DNA of 22,748 nt from an uncultured Peptococcaceae bacterium. Its GTDB lineage: Bacteria > Bacillota > Peptococcia > Peptococcales > Peptococcaceae. The position numbers and the translations under genes are program-made. Position 1 is the first letter of the stretch. Every line of letters begins with the position of its first letter. The notes beneath the pieces are model-generated. The model saw nothing but the letters and a program-made list of their open reading frames with translations. It searched no databases and was not told the origin of the DNA. Below, one piece after another: positions 7,911 to 15,554 of the stretch. The stretch covers positions 1 through 22,748 of the forward strand of contig CALJRU010000064.1 of the NCBI GenBank assembly GCA_937976375.1, given 5' to 3'.

Positions 7911-9104
7911 TTAGTCTAAGAGGTACTGTGTGATCTTTACGATCTCACCATTCTTGAGATACACACGAGGCACGCGGCGGTTGATGTCGCAGAAAATTTC
8001 GTGAGGAATGGTTGGGATGCGGTTTACAACTTCTTCAATGGAAATGCGGTCGTCGCCCTGGCTGCCGATCAAGACCACTTCATCGCCAATCTTGACGTCT
8101 GGCACATCGGTGACGTTGATCATGCACTGGTCCATGCAGACGCGGCCAACGATCTTGCAGCGCTTGCCGTGCACGAGCACTTCGCCATTGTTGGACATCA
8201 GACGCATCCAGCCATCGGCATAACCGACAGGCAGTGTGGCAATGACATCGCCTTCAGCGGTTTCGTAAGTGCCGCCGTAGCTGATGCGTTCGCCGGCGTG
8301 TTCGCGTTTCACGTTGGAAATACGGGCCTTGAGGCTGAGCGCTGGCTTCACGTCGATGTTCTGATTCTGGGTTTCATCGCTTGGGTATACGCCGTAGAGA
8401 ATAATGCCTGGGCGTACCATGTCGAGGAAGTATTCTGGATGGTCAACGATGACAGCGCTGTTGCCGCAGTGACGGATTTTTGGCGTAAAGCCGCGTTTTT
8501 CAAGCCCATCGAGGAAGTAGTTGTAACGTTCCCACTGCAGATGGGTGTAAGTCTTGTCGGCATAGTCTGCTTTTGCAAAGTGGGTGAAGAGCCCGCTGAA
8601 TTCAACGTTAGGTAGGGAGAGAATGTCAACGATGGCATCGAGGTTTTCTTCGGTAGGCAGGAAACCGATACGACCCATGCCGGTGTCGGCTTTGATGTGC
8701 ACCAATGCTTTTTTGCCCTGTTCAACAGCGGCATCGCTCATGGCTTTTGCGAGTTCATAGGTGAAGACAGCTTGGTGAATATCGTACTTGACGAGTTCAG
8801 CAGCACGCTGTGGTTCGGTGTAACCAAGAATCAAGATTGGTACATCGGTGAATCCGGCTTTGCGGATTTCAAGTGCTTCATCGAGCAGTGCCACGCAGAG
8901 AAAATCAGCGCCATTTTCCAGAAGTGTTGGAATAATTTCTACGGCACCGTGGCCATAAGCGTTGGCTTTAACAACGGCGGCGACATGGCGGTCCTTGCCA
9001 GCACGTTCACGGATTGAAGAAATGGTAAATGCGAGGGCATCGAGATCAATTTCAGCCCAAACTGGACGAATGTGCATCAAGGTATCTTTTGACAGCGTTT
9101 CCAT
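7911..9104 (-). CDS. alr: Alanine racemase
   Basis: A PLP enzyme converting L-alanine to D-alanine for peptidoglycan, 397 residues, close to the family length. The N-terminal barrel has the PLP lysine K46 in AAVVKANAYGHG. The C-terminal beta domain has the second catalytic base tyrosine in ERISYGGTYE (about residue 275) and the conserved VCMDQCMINV segment. The open frame extends 20 codons further upstream, but those codons are hydrophobic and lack a ribosome-binding site. The ATG at 9104 follows GGGAGG with 10 bases between, inside a near-palindromic TTAAGGGAGGCCTCCTTAA, so I use it. It appears to be a single gene on its own transcript. Confidence 0.95.
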   Translation of the reverse strand: METLSKDTLMHIRPVWAEIDLDALAFTISSIRERAGKDRHVAAVVKANAYGHGAVEIIPTLLENGADFLCVALLDEALEIRKAGFTDVPILILGYTEPQRAAELVKYDIHQAVFTYELAKAMSDAAVEQGKKALVHIKADTGMGRIGFLPTEENLDAIVDILSLPNVEFSGLFTHFAKADYADKTYTHLQWERYNYFLDGLEKRGFTPKIRHCGNSAVIVDHPEYFLDMVRPGIILYGVYPSDETQNQNIDVKPALSLKARISNVKREHAGERISYGGTYETAEGDVIATLPVGYADGWMRLMSNNGEVLVHGKRCKIVGRVCMDQCMINVTDVPDVKIGDEVVLIGSQGDDRISIEEVVNRIPTIPHEIFCDINRRVPRVYLKNGEIVKITQYLLD

Positions 9105-9145
9105 ATTAAGGAGGCCTCCCTTAAAAAATTGATTTAATATAATAA

Positions 9146-9174
9146 ATAGTAAAACAAATTGCACAACAATACAA
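9146..9174 (-). promoter_or_regulatory. Candidate alr promoter
   Basis: On the minus strand, TTGTAT (9169-9174), 17 bases, then TACTAT (9146-9151) in AT-rich DNA 42 bases before the alr start. The -10 matches well and the -35 poorly, so this is tentative. Confidence 0.35.
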
Positions 9175-9254
9175 GTCGCATTTATCCATTAGGTGTACAA
9201 AGGTTCTTTATGGATATTTATGGTGAAAATTGTCGATATATTTCTACATCGATC

Positions 9255-9283
9255 TTGACAGTCTCTCTATAAAGGCGTATGAT
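9255..9283 (+). promoter_or_regulatory. Promoter of the riboflavin operon
   Basis: TTGACA (9255-9260), exactly 17 bases, then TATGAT (9278-9283), about 25 bases before the FMN riboswitch. Near-consensus sigma-A type. Confidence 0.85.
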
Positions 9284-9308
9284 GAAATCGATAAGTGAAT
9301 AAGAACAA

Positions 9309-9416
9309 ATCTTCAGGGCAGGGTGCAAGTCCCTACCGGTGGTAAAGCCCACGAGCGCGATGCGCATGATTCGGTGAAACTCCGAAGCCGACAGTACAGT
9401 CTGGATGAAAGAAGAT
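9309..9416 (+). promoter_or_regulatory. FMN riboswitch (RFN element)
   Basis: This is the conserved FMN-sensing aptamer. The closing stem P1 is ATCTTC (9309-9314) with GAAGAT (9411-9416). Between them are the RFN signature blocks CAGGGCAGGGTGCAAGTCCC, TACCGGTGGTAAAGCCCACGAGC, and TCGGTGAAACTCCGAAGCCG with ACAGTACAGTCTGGATGA. It lies between the promoter and ribD, with terminator hairpins following, so FMN binding should stop transcription of the rib genes early. The 440-base gap between alr and ribD (9105-9544) is filled by the alr leader, this riboswitch and its expression platform. Confidence 0.97.
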
Positions 9417-9446
9417 GGAACGCGTGAATGTTTCACGTGCGAAGGC

Positions 9447-9480
9447 TCTGGAATGACAATCATTCCAGATTTATTTTTTT
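9447..9480 (+). terminator. First terminator of the FMN riboswitch expression platform
   Basis: A 9-bp stem (9447-9455 with 9461-9469, loop ACAAT) is followed by TTTATTTTTTT. It comes 30 bases after the aptamer. A small hairpin (9421-9428 with 9432-9439, CGCGTGAA/TTCACGTG with one G-U pair) lies between and may belong to the switching structure. Confidence 0.8.
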
Positions 9481-9491
9481 CAAAAACTTTT

Positions 9492-9530
9492 AGCCCTGAA
9501 CGGTCAAGATCGTTCAGGGCTTTTTCTTTT
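9492..9530 (+). terminator. Second terminator hairpin directly before ribD
   Basis: An 11-bp perfect stem AGCCCTGAACG (9492-9502) with CGTTCAGGGCT (9511-9521) is followed by TTTTCTTTT. It ends only a few bases before the ribD ribosome-binding site at about 9532-9538. Two full terminators in series after one aptamer is more than a simple switch needs. Confidence 0.85.
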
Positions 9531-9544
9531 GTGAGGTGATCCCA

Positions 9545-10651
9545 ATGAACGATCAGGATTATATGCGCCAGGCGCTGGCCTTGGCAGAGCGCGGCTGCGG
9601 ATGGACGTCGCCCAATCCGATGGTGGGCGCGGTGATCGTGAAAGATGGACGTGTGATCGGCGAAGGCTGGCACGAACGTTACGGCGACTTGCATGCAGAG
9701 CGCAATGCCTTGAAGCATGCGACAGAATCGGTGGAAGGAGCGACCATGTATGTGACCTTGGAGCCTTGCTGTCATCATGGTAAGCAGCCGCCTTGCACCG
9801 ATGCCATCATTGCAGCAGGCATACGTCGTGTGGTGGTGGGGTCGGCCGACCCCAATCCGTTGGTGGCGGGCAAAGGGGTTGCAATTTTGCGCAGCCATGG
9901 CATCAGCGTCACAGAGAACGTGCTGCGCGCTGAGTGCGATGCCTTAAATGAAGTCTTTTTACATTATATTCGTCACAAGCAGCCTTTTGTGGTGATGAAG
10001 GCTGCAATGACCCTCGATGGTAAGATTGCAACCCATACTGGTGCGTCACGCTGGGTGACTGGCGAAGAAGCGCGTGCACATGGCCATGCGCTGCGTCATC
10101 GTTATGCAGCGATTATGGTTGGCGTGGGCACCGTGCTGGCGGATGACCCGAAGCTTACCTGCCGGCTGCCAGGCGGACGCAATCCGCTGCGCATTGTTTG
10201 TGACACGCATTTGCGTACGCCGCTGGATGCCAAACTGGTGCAGACGGCGAAAGAAACGCCAGTGCTCATTGCTGCGTGCGAGACGGCGCCGGAAAAGCGG
10301 GCACCGTATGAAGAAGCTGGCTGCAAGGTTTGGGTGCTGCCAGAACATGCAGGTCATGTGGACCTCGCAGCGCTGATGCAGCGCCTTGGCGAAGAGGGTA
10401 TCGACAGCGTGCTTTTGGAAGGCGGCGGCACCTTGAACTGGGCAGCGCTTGAAGCGGGCATTGTGCAGAAGGTGTGCAGTTATGTTGCGCCAAAACTCTT
10501 TGGCGGTAGAGACGCCAAGACACCGGTGGAAGGCGCGGGCATTGATACACCTGACGAAGCGGCACAGCTGCGCATTACCGAGATCACCCGTCTTGGTGAA
10601 GACCTCTTGATCGAAAGCGAGGTGACCGGCCATGTTCACCGGGATTGTTGA
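9545..10651 (+). CDS. ribD: Bifunctional riboflavin deaminase/reductase
   Basis: Carries out the second and third steps from GTP toward riboflavin: deamination of the pyrimidine product and NADPH-dependent reduction of its ribosyl side chain. It has 368 residues. The N-terminal deaminase (about 1-145) has the zinc-site residues H50, C75 and C84 (HAERNAL, LEPCCHHGKQPPC) and catalytic E52. The C-terminal reductase (about 146-360) has MTLDGKIATHTGASRW and the LLEGGGTLNWA segment. A GTG at 9536 is in frame, but GAGGTGA overlaps it and is correctly spaced for the ATG at 9545, so I take the ATG. First gene of the rib operon under FMN control; its end overlaps ribE by 20 bases. Confidence 0.97.
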   Translation: MNDQDYMRQALALAERGCGWTSPNPMVGAVIVKDGRVIGEGWHERYGDLHAERNALKHATESVEGATMYVTLEPCCHHGKQPPCTDAIIAAGIRRVVVGSADPNPLVAGKGVAILRSHGISVTENVLRAECDALNEVFLHYIRHKQPFVVMKAAMTLDGKIATHTGASRWVTGEEARAHGHALRHRYAAIMVGVGTVLADDPKLTCRLPGGRNPLRIVCDTHLRTPLDAKLVQTAKETPVLIAACETAPEKRAPYEEAGCKVWVLPEHAGHVDLAALMQRLGEEGIDSVLLEGGGTLNWAALEAGIVQKVCSYVAPKLFGGRDAKTPVEGAGIDTPDEAAQLRITEITRLGEDLLIESEVTGHVHRDC

Positions 10652-11276
10652 AGAAGTTGGCACCATCAGCGGCATTCGCCGCGGTGCTCATTCGGCCGTG
10701 CTCTCCATCGCCTGTGAGAAGGTGCTGGAAGGCACCAAGATCGGCGACAGCATTGCCGTCAATGGCATTTGCCTGACGGTGACATCGTTGACAAGCAGCG
10801 GTTTCACGGCAGACGTCATGCATGAAACGCTGAACCGTTCCTCATTGGCCCAATGCGCCAGCGGCACCCATGTGAACTTGGAACGGGCCATGGCTGCCGA
10901 TGGACGCTTTGGCGGGCACATCGTCAGCGGGCACGTAGACGGCACCGGCCGTGTCACGCGACTGCGGCGCGACGATACCGCCATTTGGTACACCGTGGCC
11001 TGTGAGCCGGCACTTTTGCGCTACATCGTTGAGAAAGGCTCGATCACCATTGACGGCATCAGCCTCACGGTGGCTGCAGTGACCGAACATGATTTTTCTA
11101 TTTCGGCCATTCCGCACACCGTGGCACAGACGGTGCTGCGGGAACGTCACGAAGGCGATACGGTGAATCTGGAATGTGACATCATTGGCAAATATGTTGA
11201 AAAACTGCTCCAACCAGTGGAAGCGCCTGCGAAGAGCGGCATTACAAAAGAATTTTTAGCCGAATATGGCTTTTAG
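10632..11276 (+). CDS. ribE: Riboflavin synthase alpha chain
   Basis: Final step of riboflavin synthesis, dismutating two 6,7-dimethyl-8-ribityllumazine molecules. The 214 residues form two lumazine-binding repeats: the first begins MFTGIVEEVGTI (1 to about 97), the second contains GGHIVSGHVDGTGRV and continues to about 195. The N-terminal MFTGIVE is diagnostic of the family. The start lies inside the 3' end of ribD, preceded by GAGGTGAC, so the two are translationally coupled. The ribBA gene follows after 12 bases. Confidence 0.97.
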   Translation: MFTGIVEEVGTISGIRRGAHSAVLSIACEKVLEGTKIGDSIAVNGICLTVTSLTSSGFTADVMHETLNRSSLAQCASGTHVNLERAMAADGRFGGHIVSGHVDGTGRVTRLRRDDTAIWYTVACEPALLRYIVEKGSITIDGISLTVAAVTEHDFSISAIPHTVAQTVLRERHEGDTVNLECDIIGKYVEKLLQPVEAPAKSGITKEFLAEYGF

Positions 11277-11288
11277 GAGGAAATAGAT

Positions 11289-12488
11289 ATGGCAACCTTT
11301 AACACCATCGAAGAAGCCTTGGAAGATCTGCGTCAAGGCAAACTGATTCTTGTGACCGACGATCCCGACCGAGAAAATGAAGGCGATCTCATCTGTGCGG
11401 CAGAATTTGCCACCACAGAAAATGTTAACTTCATGGCTACCCATGCCAAAGGCCTCATCTGTATGCCAATGAGTGCGGAATACATTGAGAAGCTGCGTTT
11501 GCCCCAGATGGTTACCCGCAATACGGATAACCACGAGACGGCTTTCACCGTTTCCATCGATCATGTAGATACCACCACGGGTATTTCTGCCGCAGAACGT
11601 TCCATCACTGCCATGGCGTGTGTGGATGAGAATGCCAAGCCGGAAGATTTCCGCCGTCCAGGCCACATGTTCCCACTGCTCGCAAAGAAGAACGGCGTGT
11701 TGGAACGCAATGGCCACACCGAAGCCACTGTCGATCTCTGCCGCCTTGCCGGGCTCAAAGAATGCGGCCTTTGCTGCGAAATCATGCGTGAAGATGGCAC
11801 CATGATGCGCACCGCCGAGCTGGTTGAGCTTGCCAAAGAGTGGGGGCTGACCTTCATCACCATCAAGGATCTGCAGGATTATCGCAAGACCCATGAAAAA
11901 CTCGTTGATCAGGCTGCTGTCGTGAAGATGCCGACCAAATACGGCGACTTCAAGGCTTATGGTTTCGTCAACCGCCTCAATGGCGAACACCACATTGCCC
12001 TTGTGAAAGGCGACATTGGCGATGGCGAGAACGTGCTCTGCCGCGTGCATTCAGAATGCCTTACCGGCGACACCTTTGGCTCCCTGCGCTGCGACTGCGG
12101 CCAGCAGTTCGCTGCAGCCATGACCCAGATCGAACGCGAAGGCTGCGGCGTGCTCCTTTACATGCGCCAGGAAGGCCGCGGCATTGGTCTCATCAACAAG
12201 CTGCGTGCTTACGAATTGCAGGATCAGGGCATGGACACCATGGAAGCCAACCTTGCTCTTGGCTTTGCAGCCGATGAACGTGAGTATTACATCGGTGCGC
12301 AGATTCTGCGCGAGCTTGGCGTCAAGAGTATGCGTCTGCTTACCAACAATCCGGACAAAGTCTACCAGCTTGAAGAATTTGGCATGGAAATCGTTGAACG
12401 CGTGCCAATTCAGATGGAAGCCAATGACTATGACCGATTCTATCTCAAGACCAAACAAGACCGCATGGGTCATCTCTTAAATTATTGA
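11289..12488 (+). CDS. ribBA: Bifunctional DHBP synthase / GTP cyclohydrolase II
   Basis: Provides both starting materials of riboflavin: 3,4-dihydroxy-2-butanone 4-phosphate from ribulose 5-phosphate, and the pyrimidine from GTP. It has 399 residues. The N-terminal RibB domain (1 to about 205) has DDPDRENEGDLICAAE at 24-39. The C-terminal RibA domain has zinc cysteines C257, C268 and C270 (spacing 11 and 2, as in the family) and the GTP-site motif RQEGRGIGL. Both domains look complete and active. The start follows AGGAGGAAATAGAT. Third gene of the operon. Confidence 0.97.
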   Translation: MATFNTIEEALEDLRQGKLILVTDDPDRENEGDLICAAEFATTENVNFMATHAKGLICMPMSAEYIEKLRLPQMVTRNTDNHETAFTVSIDHVDTTTGISAAERSITAMACVDENAKPEDFRRPGHMFPLLAKKNGVLERNGHTEATVDLCRLAGLKECGLCCEIMREDGTMMRTAELVELAKEWGLTFITIKDLQDYRKTHEKLVDQAAVVKMPTKYGDFKAYGFVNRLNGEHHIALVKGDIGDGENVLCRVHSECLTGDTFGSLRCDCGQQFAAAMTQIEREGCGVLLYMRQEGRGIGLINKLRAYELQDQGMDTMEANLALGFAADEREYYIGAQILRELGVKSMRLLTNNPDKVYQLEEFGMEIVERVPIQMEANDYDRFYLKTKQDRMGHLLNY

Positions 12489-12515
12489 TTGTTAAAAAAG
12501 AAAGGAAGCCTTATT

Positions 12516-12983
12516 ATGAACACATTTGAAGGAAAACTCGTATCGGATGGTATTAAAATCGGCATTGTTGCTGCGCGTTTCAATGAATTCATCGTTTCTA
12601 AACTCATCGCAGGTGCCCGTGATGCCTTGCTCCGTCACGATGTCAAGGAAGAAGACATCGACCTCGCTTGGGTGCCAGGTGCTTTCGAAATCCCGCTCAT
12701 CGCGAAGAAAATGGCCGAAAGCGGCAAATACGACGCCGTCATCTGCCTGGGAGCCGTGATTCGCGGTGCCACCAGCCACTATGACTATGTCTGCAACGAA
12801 GTCTCCAAAGGCATCGCCAGCGTCTCCCTTTCCAGCGGCGTGCCAGTGCTCTTCGGCGTCGTCACCACTGAAAACATTGAACAAGCCATTGAACGCGCCG
12901 GCACCAAAGCTGGCAACAAAGGCTACGACAGCGCCATGGCCGCCATCGAAATGGTCAACCTTGTGCGTCAGGTCGAAGCGTAA
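12516..12983 (+). CDS. ribH: 6,7-dimethyl-8-ribityllumazine synthase
   Basis: Joins the RibA/RibD product with the RibB product to form lumazine, the substrate of RibE, usually as a large hollow capsid-like assembly. 155 residues, normal length. Motifs: ARFNEFIVSKL near the N-terminus, VPGAFEIP (53-60), and VIRGATSHYDYVCNEV with catalytic H88. An in-frame TTG at 12489 extends the frame, but AAAGGAAG sits 8 bases before the ATG at 12516, which I take as the start. Last gene of the rib operon, followed by a strong terminator. Confidence 0.97.
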   Translation: MNTFEGKLVSDGIKIGIVAARFNEFIVSKLIAGARDALLRHDVKEEDIDLAWVPGAFEIPLIAKKMAESGKYDAVICLGAVIRGATSHYDYVCNEVSKGIASVSLSSGVPVLFGVVTTENIEQAIERAGTKAGNKGYDSAMAAIEMVNLVRQVEA

Positions 12984-12994
12984 GCATGCGACGA

Positions 12995-13032
12995 AAAAGA
13001 ACCGTATCCCAAAGCTGGGATACGGTTCTTTT
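12995..13032. terminator. Bidirectional terminator between ribH and the DUF4097 gene
   Basis: A 17-bp perfect stem (12995-13011 with 13016-13032, loop AAGC) with A-rich and T-rich ends on both strands serves the rib operon on the plus strand and the converging DUF4097 gene, whose stop is 4 bases away, on the minus strand. Confidence 0.9.
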
Positions 13033-13035
13033 CGT

Positions 13036-13869
13036 TTATTCGAGTGTGATGTCACCGAGATCGGCGGAGAGGGTCAGGCTTCCTGCGGCGTTGTCGGGCG
13101 TTTGGCTGAAGTGACTGTCACTCAGGTTGCCATTGTAGCGGTCATTGGTGTTAACATCGCCGATGTCTGTATCGGCGTTAATGTTCAGAGCATCTGGATT
13201 TGTCAGTTTGAAGGAAAGGTCGCCGGTGGAGAGACTGACACTGTTGTCGCCAGTCATGGAGATGTTGTCACCATTGGCGTTGCCTAGATCAAGGTCAATG
13301 TCGCTGCTGGCAAAGGTGCAGTTTTTAAGGGTAAGATCGCCGACGCTGAGGGATAGATTAAGCGCGTTGGCATTCAGTCCATCAATGGTGAGTTCGCCAA
13401 GATCCATGTCGATGGTGCAGCGCGCAAAGGTGGTCGCAGGCAGATAGAGAATGGCTTCGCTGTTATTGATGCTGCGTTGTTCGCCGTACGGCAGCCAGCT
13501 GAGGAGATTGGAGACGGAAGGTGTGACGTCGTTGCTTTCGTCTTCGCGCCAATCACGCAGGGTGAGCACTTGATTGTGCACGGCTGCTTCAAGTGGTTGA
13601 CGGTCCAGAGGAGCGTCGATGTGGTATTCCAGATAGGCATGGTCATCGCCCGAAGGACGTATTTCAAGATCCAAAAGGGCGAGATCGGCGTCGATGGTTG
13701 TGAAGTCTTCGAGCTGCGTTTTTTCCTGGCTATAGGTGCGTGTACGGGTGCCGGCAATTTCCTGGGCATCGTCGATGCCGCCTGCAAAGGCTCCGACAGC
13801 GAGCAGCACGCCGCCGACCAGGCAAAGCGCAAGGCTGAGAACAAGAAGAATCCTATTGAGCTTTTTCAT
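13036..13869 (-). CDS. DUF4097-type membrane-anchored beta-repeat protein
   Basis: 277 residues. One N-terminal membrane helix (about 5-31, LLVLSLALCLVGGVLLAVGA) is followed by an extracytoplasmic region rich in short beta strands, with repeated D-L/I-G-D-L/I turns (MDLGELTIDG, LSVGDLTL, LDLGNANG, LSTGDLSF, ADLGDITL). That pattern is typical of DUF4097 adhesin-like domains with a beta-helix fold. It is the third gene of a PadR-DUF1700-DUF4097 unit, a combination common in Bacillota. The biochemical role is not established; an envelope-related function is an inference. Start ATG lies 3 bases after the DUF1700 stop, with AAGGA 12 bases upstream, so coupling is likely. Confidence 0.85.
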   Translation of the reverse strand: MKKLNRILLVLSLALCLVGGVLLAVGAFAGGIDDAQEIAGTRTRTYSQEKTQLEDFTTIDADLALLDLEIRPSGDDHAYLEYHIDAPLDRQPLEAAVHNQVLTLRDWREDESNDVTPSVSNLLSWLPYGEQRSINNSEAILYLPATTFARCTIDMDLGELTIDGLNANALNLSLSVGDLTLKNCTFASSDIDLDLGNANGDNISMTGDNSVSLSTGDLSFKLTNPDALNINADTDIGDVNTNDRYNGNLSDSHFSQTPDNAAGSLTLSADLGDITLE

Positions 13870-13872
13870 GGG

Positions 13873-14472
13873 TTAGACACGTCCTTTCTGGGAGAGACGG
13901 CGGATCAGGAGCATGACACCATGGACGATGCCGCGGCAAAGGGCAAGGCCGATGGTGATGATGAGCAGGCCGAGGCCGAGACAGAGAATGCCGCTTCCGC
14001 CGACAACCCCGGCGGCAGGCAGTGAGTGGCCAAGGGTTGTGATGGTGTACATGATGAGCGCGCCGCCGCTGTAAAACAGCGCGGCATCGACAGCGATGGC
14101 GCTGGCGATGATGGCGATGATCACAGCAGCGGCTGCAATCATCAGCGCGCCGCCAACGATAAGACCAAGCCAGCCAAGCGGCGAGAGCAGCATGGCAATC
14201 GCTGCGATTTTCAATGTGCGTGCGGTGTCGCTTTTGCGCTGCTGTCCATCATCGTGCAGGAGATTTTGCAACAATTCAGCGGCCGCTTCTTTCGGCGTGC
14301 CAAGGTCGTTGATGGCTTGCGCTTCGTTTTCAGGACCGGCCTCTTCAAAATACTCGGTGAAGTAGGCCATGGCGCTTTCGTAATCATCCTGCGGCAGCTT
14401 GCGCAGATAGCGGCTGAGTTCTGCAAGATACTCGTCTTTGGTGAGAATGCGCTGATAGGTTTCGTTATTCAT
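13873..14472 (-). CDS. DUF1700 membrane protein
   Basis: 199 residues. The N-terminal helical domain (about 1-75) has the family pattern YLAELSRYLRKLPQDDYESA, FTEYFEEAG and LGTPKEAAAELL. Two to three long hydrophobic regions follow (about 90-185), the first rich in Ala/Ile (ALMIAAAAVIIAIIASAIA). DUF1700 proteins are often made with PadR regulators, and the role is thought to be in the envelope. The frame opens at a TTG (14490), but GAAGGGAG with 8 bases to the ATG at 14472 decides the start. The start overlaps the PadR stop by 8 bases. Confidence 0.88.
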   Translation of the reverse strand: MNNETYQRILTKDEYLAELSRYLRKLPQDDYESAMAYFTEYFEEAGPENEAQAINDLGTPKEAAAELLQNLLHDDGQQRKSDTARTLKIAAIAMLLSPLGWLGLIVGGALMIAAAAVIIAIIASAIAVDAALFYSGGALIMYTITTLGHSLPAAGVVGGSGILCLGLGLLIITIGLALCRGIVHGVMLLIRRLSQKGRV

Positions 14473-14785
14473 GTCGAATGCTCCCTTCAATGATGCCGTC
14501 GATGGTGCTGCGGTATTCCTGCCATTCCTGCTGCAAAAATTCCAGCTGAGCGCGCCCGGCGTCGGTAAGATGGTAGTATTTGCGCGTTCGATTGTTGAAG
14601 GCTTTGGAATAGGTGGTGAGGTAACCGTTGGTTTCGAGCTTTTTCAGAATGGGATAGAGGGTGGATTCTTTGATCGCGGCAACGAGTTTGACGGTTTGGC
14701 TGATCTCGTAGCCGTAGGAATCTTGCTCGCGAACAATCGCCAGAATGAGACACTCGATGAGCAGAGAAGATAGCGGATAATACAC
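14465..14785 (-). CDS. PadR-family transcriptional regulator (first copy)
   Basis: A 106-residue winged-helix repressor. The PadR pattern is clear: LIECLILAIVREQDSYGYEI, STLYPILKKLETNGYL (recognition helix and start of wing), RKYYHLTDAGRAQL (wing), then a short helical dimerisation tail. The start is GTG, placed by AAGGAGG 7 bases upstream. It leads the DUF1700-DUF4097 unit and probably represses its own operon through the inverted repeat at 14806-14841. Confidence 0.92.
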   Translation of the reverse strand: MYYPLSSLLIECLILAIVREQDSYGYEISQTVKLVAAIKESTLYPILKKLETNGYLTTYSKAFNNRTRKYYHLTDAGRAQLEFLQQEWQEYRSTIDGIIEGSIRHE

Positions 14786-14805
14786 GGTATCGCCTCCTTA
14801 AAATA

Positions 14806-14869
14806 ATATGTAGGATTTCTATATATAAAAATTCTACATATAGAATACCATACTGGCGAGCATTGTCAA
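14806..14869 (-). promoter_or_regulatory. Promoter and likely PadR operator of the padR-DUF1700-DUF4097 unit
   Basis: On the minus strand, TTGACA (14864-14869), 16 bases, then TATTCT (14842-14847). Immediately downstream is the inverted repeat ATATGTAG (14806-14813) and CTACATAT (14834-14841), with an AT-rich centre including TATATATA. PadR-family sites often contain ATGT...ACAT, as here, although the arms are further apart than the usual 8 bases. Assigning the site to this PadR is an inference. Confidence 0.6.
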
Positions 14870-14888
14870 GAGGAATATTGCGTCTTTA

Positions 14889-14917
14889 TTGACAAACGAA
14901 CGGTGTTAGTTTACAAT
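14889..14917 (+). promoter_or_regulatory. Promoter of the tetR-MATE operon
   Basis: TTGACA (14889-14894), exactly 17 bases, then TACAAT (14912-14917). It diverges from the PadR promoter, with the two -35 boxes 19 bases apart. Confidence 0.85.
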
Positions 14918-14940
14918 CGTAACTAACATTGTTAGTTACG
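14918..14940. promoter_or_regulatory. Perfect 23-bp palindromic operator, probably for the TetR regulator
   Basis: CGTAACTAACA and TGTTAGTTACG form an 11-bp perfect inverted repeat around one central T. It starts one base after the -10 box and covers the expected transcription start. A related half-site, GTGTTAGTTTAC, sits inside the spacer (14904-14915). Position and symmetry fit autorepression by the TetR protein encoded 12 bases downstream. Confidence 0.8.
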
Positions 14941-14951
14941 GGGATACGTAT

Positions 14952-15554
14952 ATGGGAAAAGGCTTGACAAAAGATCTTATTGTTGCTGAGGCTGTGGCCA
15001 TGATCGAAGCACAGGGGCTGGATGCGTTCTCGCTGCGTGAATTGGCTGCACGGCTGGGGGTGCGTGCGGCGTCGCTGTACAACCATGTGGCCAACATCGA
15101 CGAACTGTACACCGCTGTTGGCGAAACGGTGATGGGACAGGTGCACGATGTGTTGAGCGCGGCCATCGCCGGCAAGCAGGGGGATGATGCAGTGCGGGCA
15201 CTGGCCGAGGCGTACTATCGTTTTGGGAAAGAGAATCCCGAACTTTACAAAGCGACGATTGCCATGCGCAATAAAGAAGGTGAGGCCTTGAGCGGCCCCT
15301 TTAAAGAAACATTGGCGCCGTTTTACAGTGCACTTGAAGCGTATCATCTGCCGCCGCAGGAGGTGGTCGCCATGCACCGCATGCTGCGCGGGCTCATTCA
15401 TGGCTATCTGATGCTGCAGGAAGCGGGCTATTTTACCCAGCCTGTCATTGATCCGGCGGCGTCGTACCGCCTGGCCGTGCAGAGCTATATTGATGGGCTG
15501 CATGCCGCGTCAGCGCGTGCAGAAGGAGGTGCAGGCAATGAGTGTGGAAAATGA
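14952..15554 (+). CDS. TetR-family transcriptional regulator
   Basis: 200 residues. The N-terminal DNA-binding domain has the helix-turn-helix FSLRELAARLGVRAASLYNH (about 26-45), the standard TetR pattern, after LIVAEAVAMIEAQGLDA. The C-terminal ligand domain contains PFYSALEAYHLPP and MLRGLIHGYLMLQEAGYF, resembling the WHG-type TetR C-terminal family. It overlaps the MATE exporter start by 17 bases, so it probably senses a substrate of that exporter and derepresses the pair through the 23-bp palindrome. The ribosome-binding site is weak (GGGGA, 8 bases from ATG), consistent with low repressor levels. Confidence 0.92.
   Translation: MGKGLTKDLIVAEAVAMIEAQGLDAFSLRELAARLGVRAASLYNHVANIDELYTAVGETVMGQVHDVLSAAIAGKQGDDAVRALAEAYYRFGKENPELYKATIAMRNKEGEALSGPFKETLAPFYSALEAYHLPPQEVVAMHRMLRGLIHGYLMLQEAGYFTQPVIDPAASYRLAVQSYIDGLHAASARAEGGAGNECGK

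Noticed and set aside
9218..9898. 226-codon minus-strand frame
   Set aside because: It is antisense to the rib promoter, the FMN riboswitch and the start of ribD; the protein is low in plausible structure and has no start signals.
11256..12050. 264-codon minus-strand frame
   Set aside because: It is antisense to ribBA, whose motifs and domains are unmistakable.
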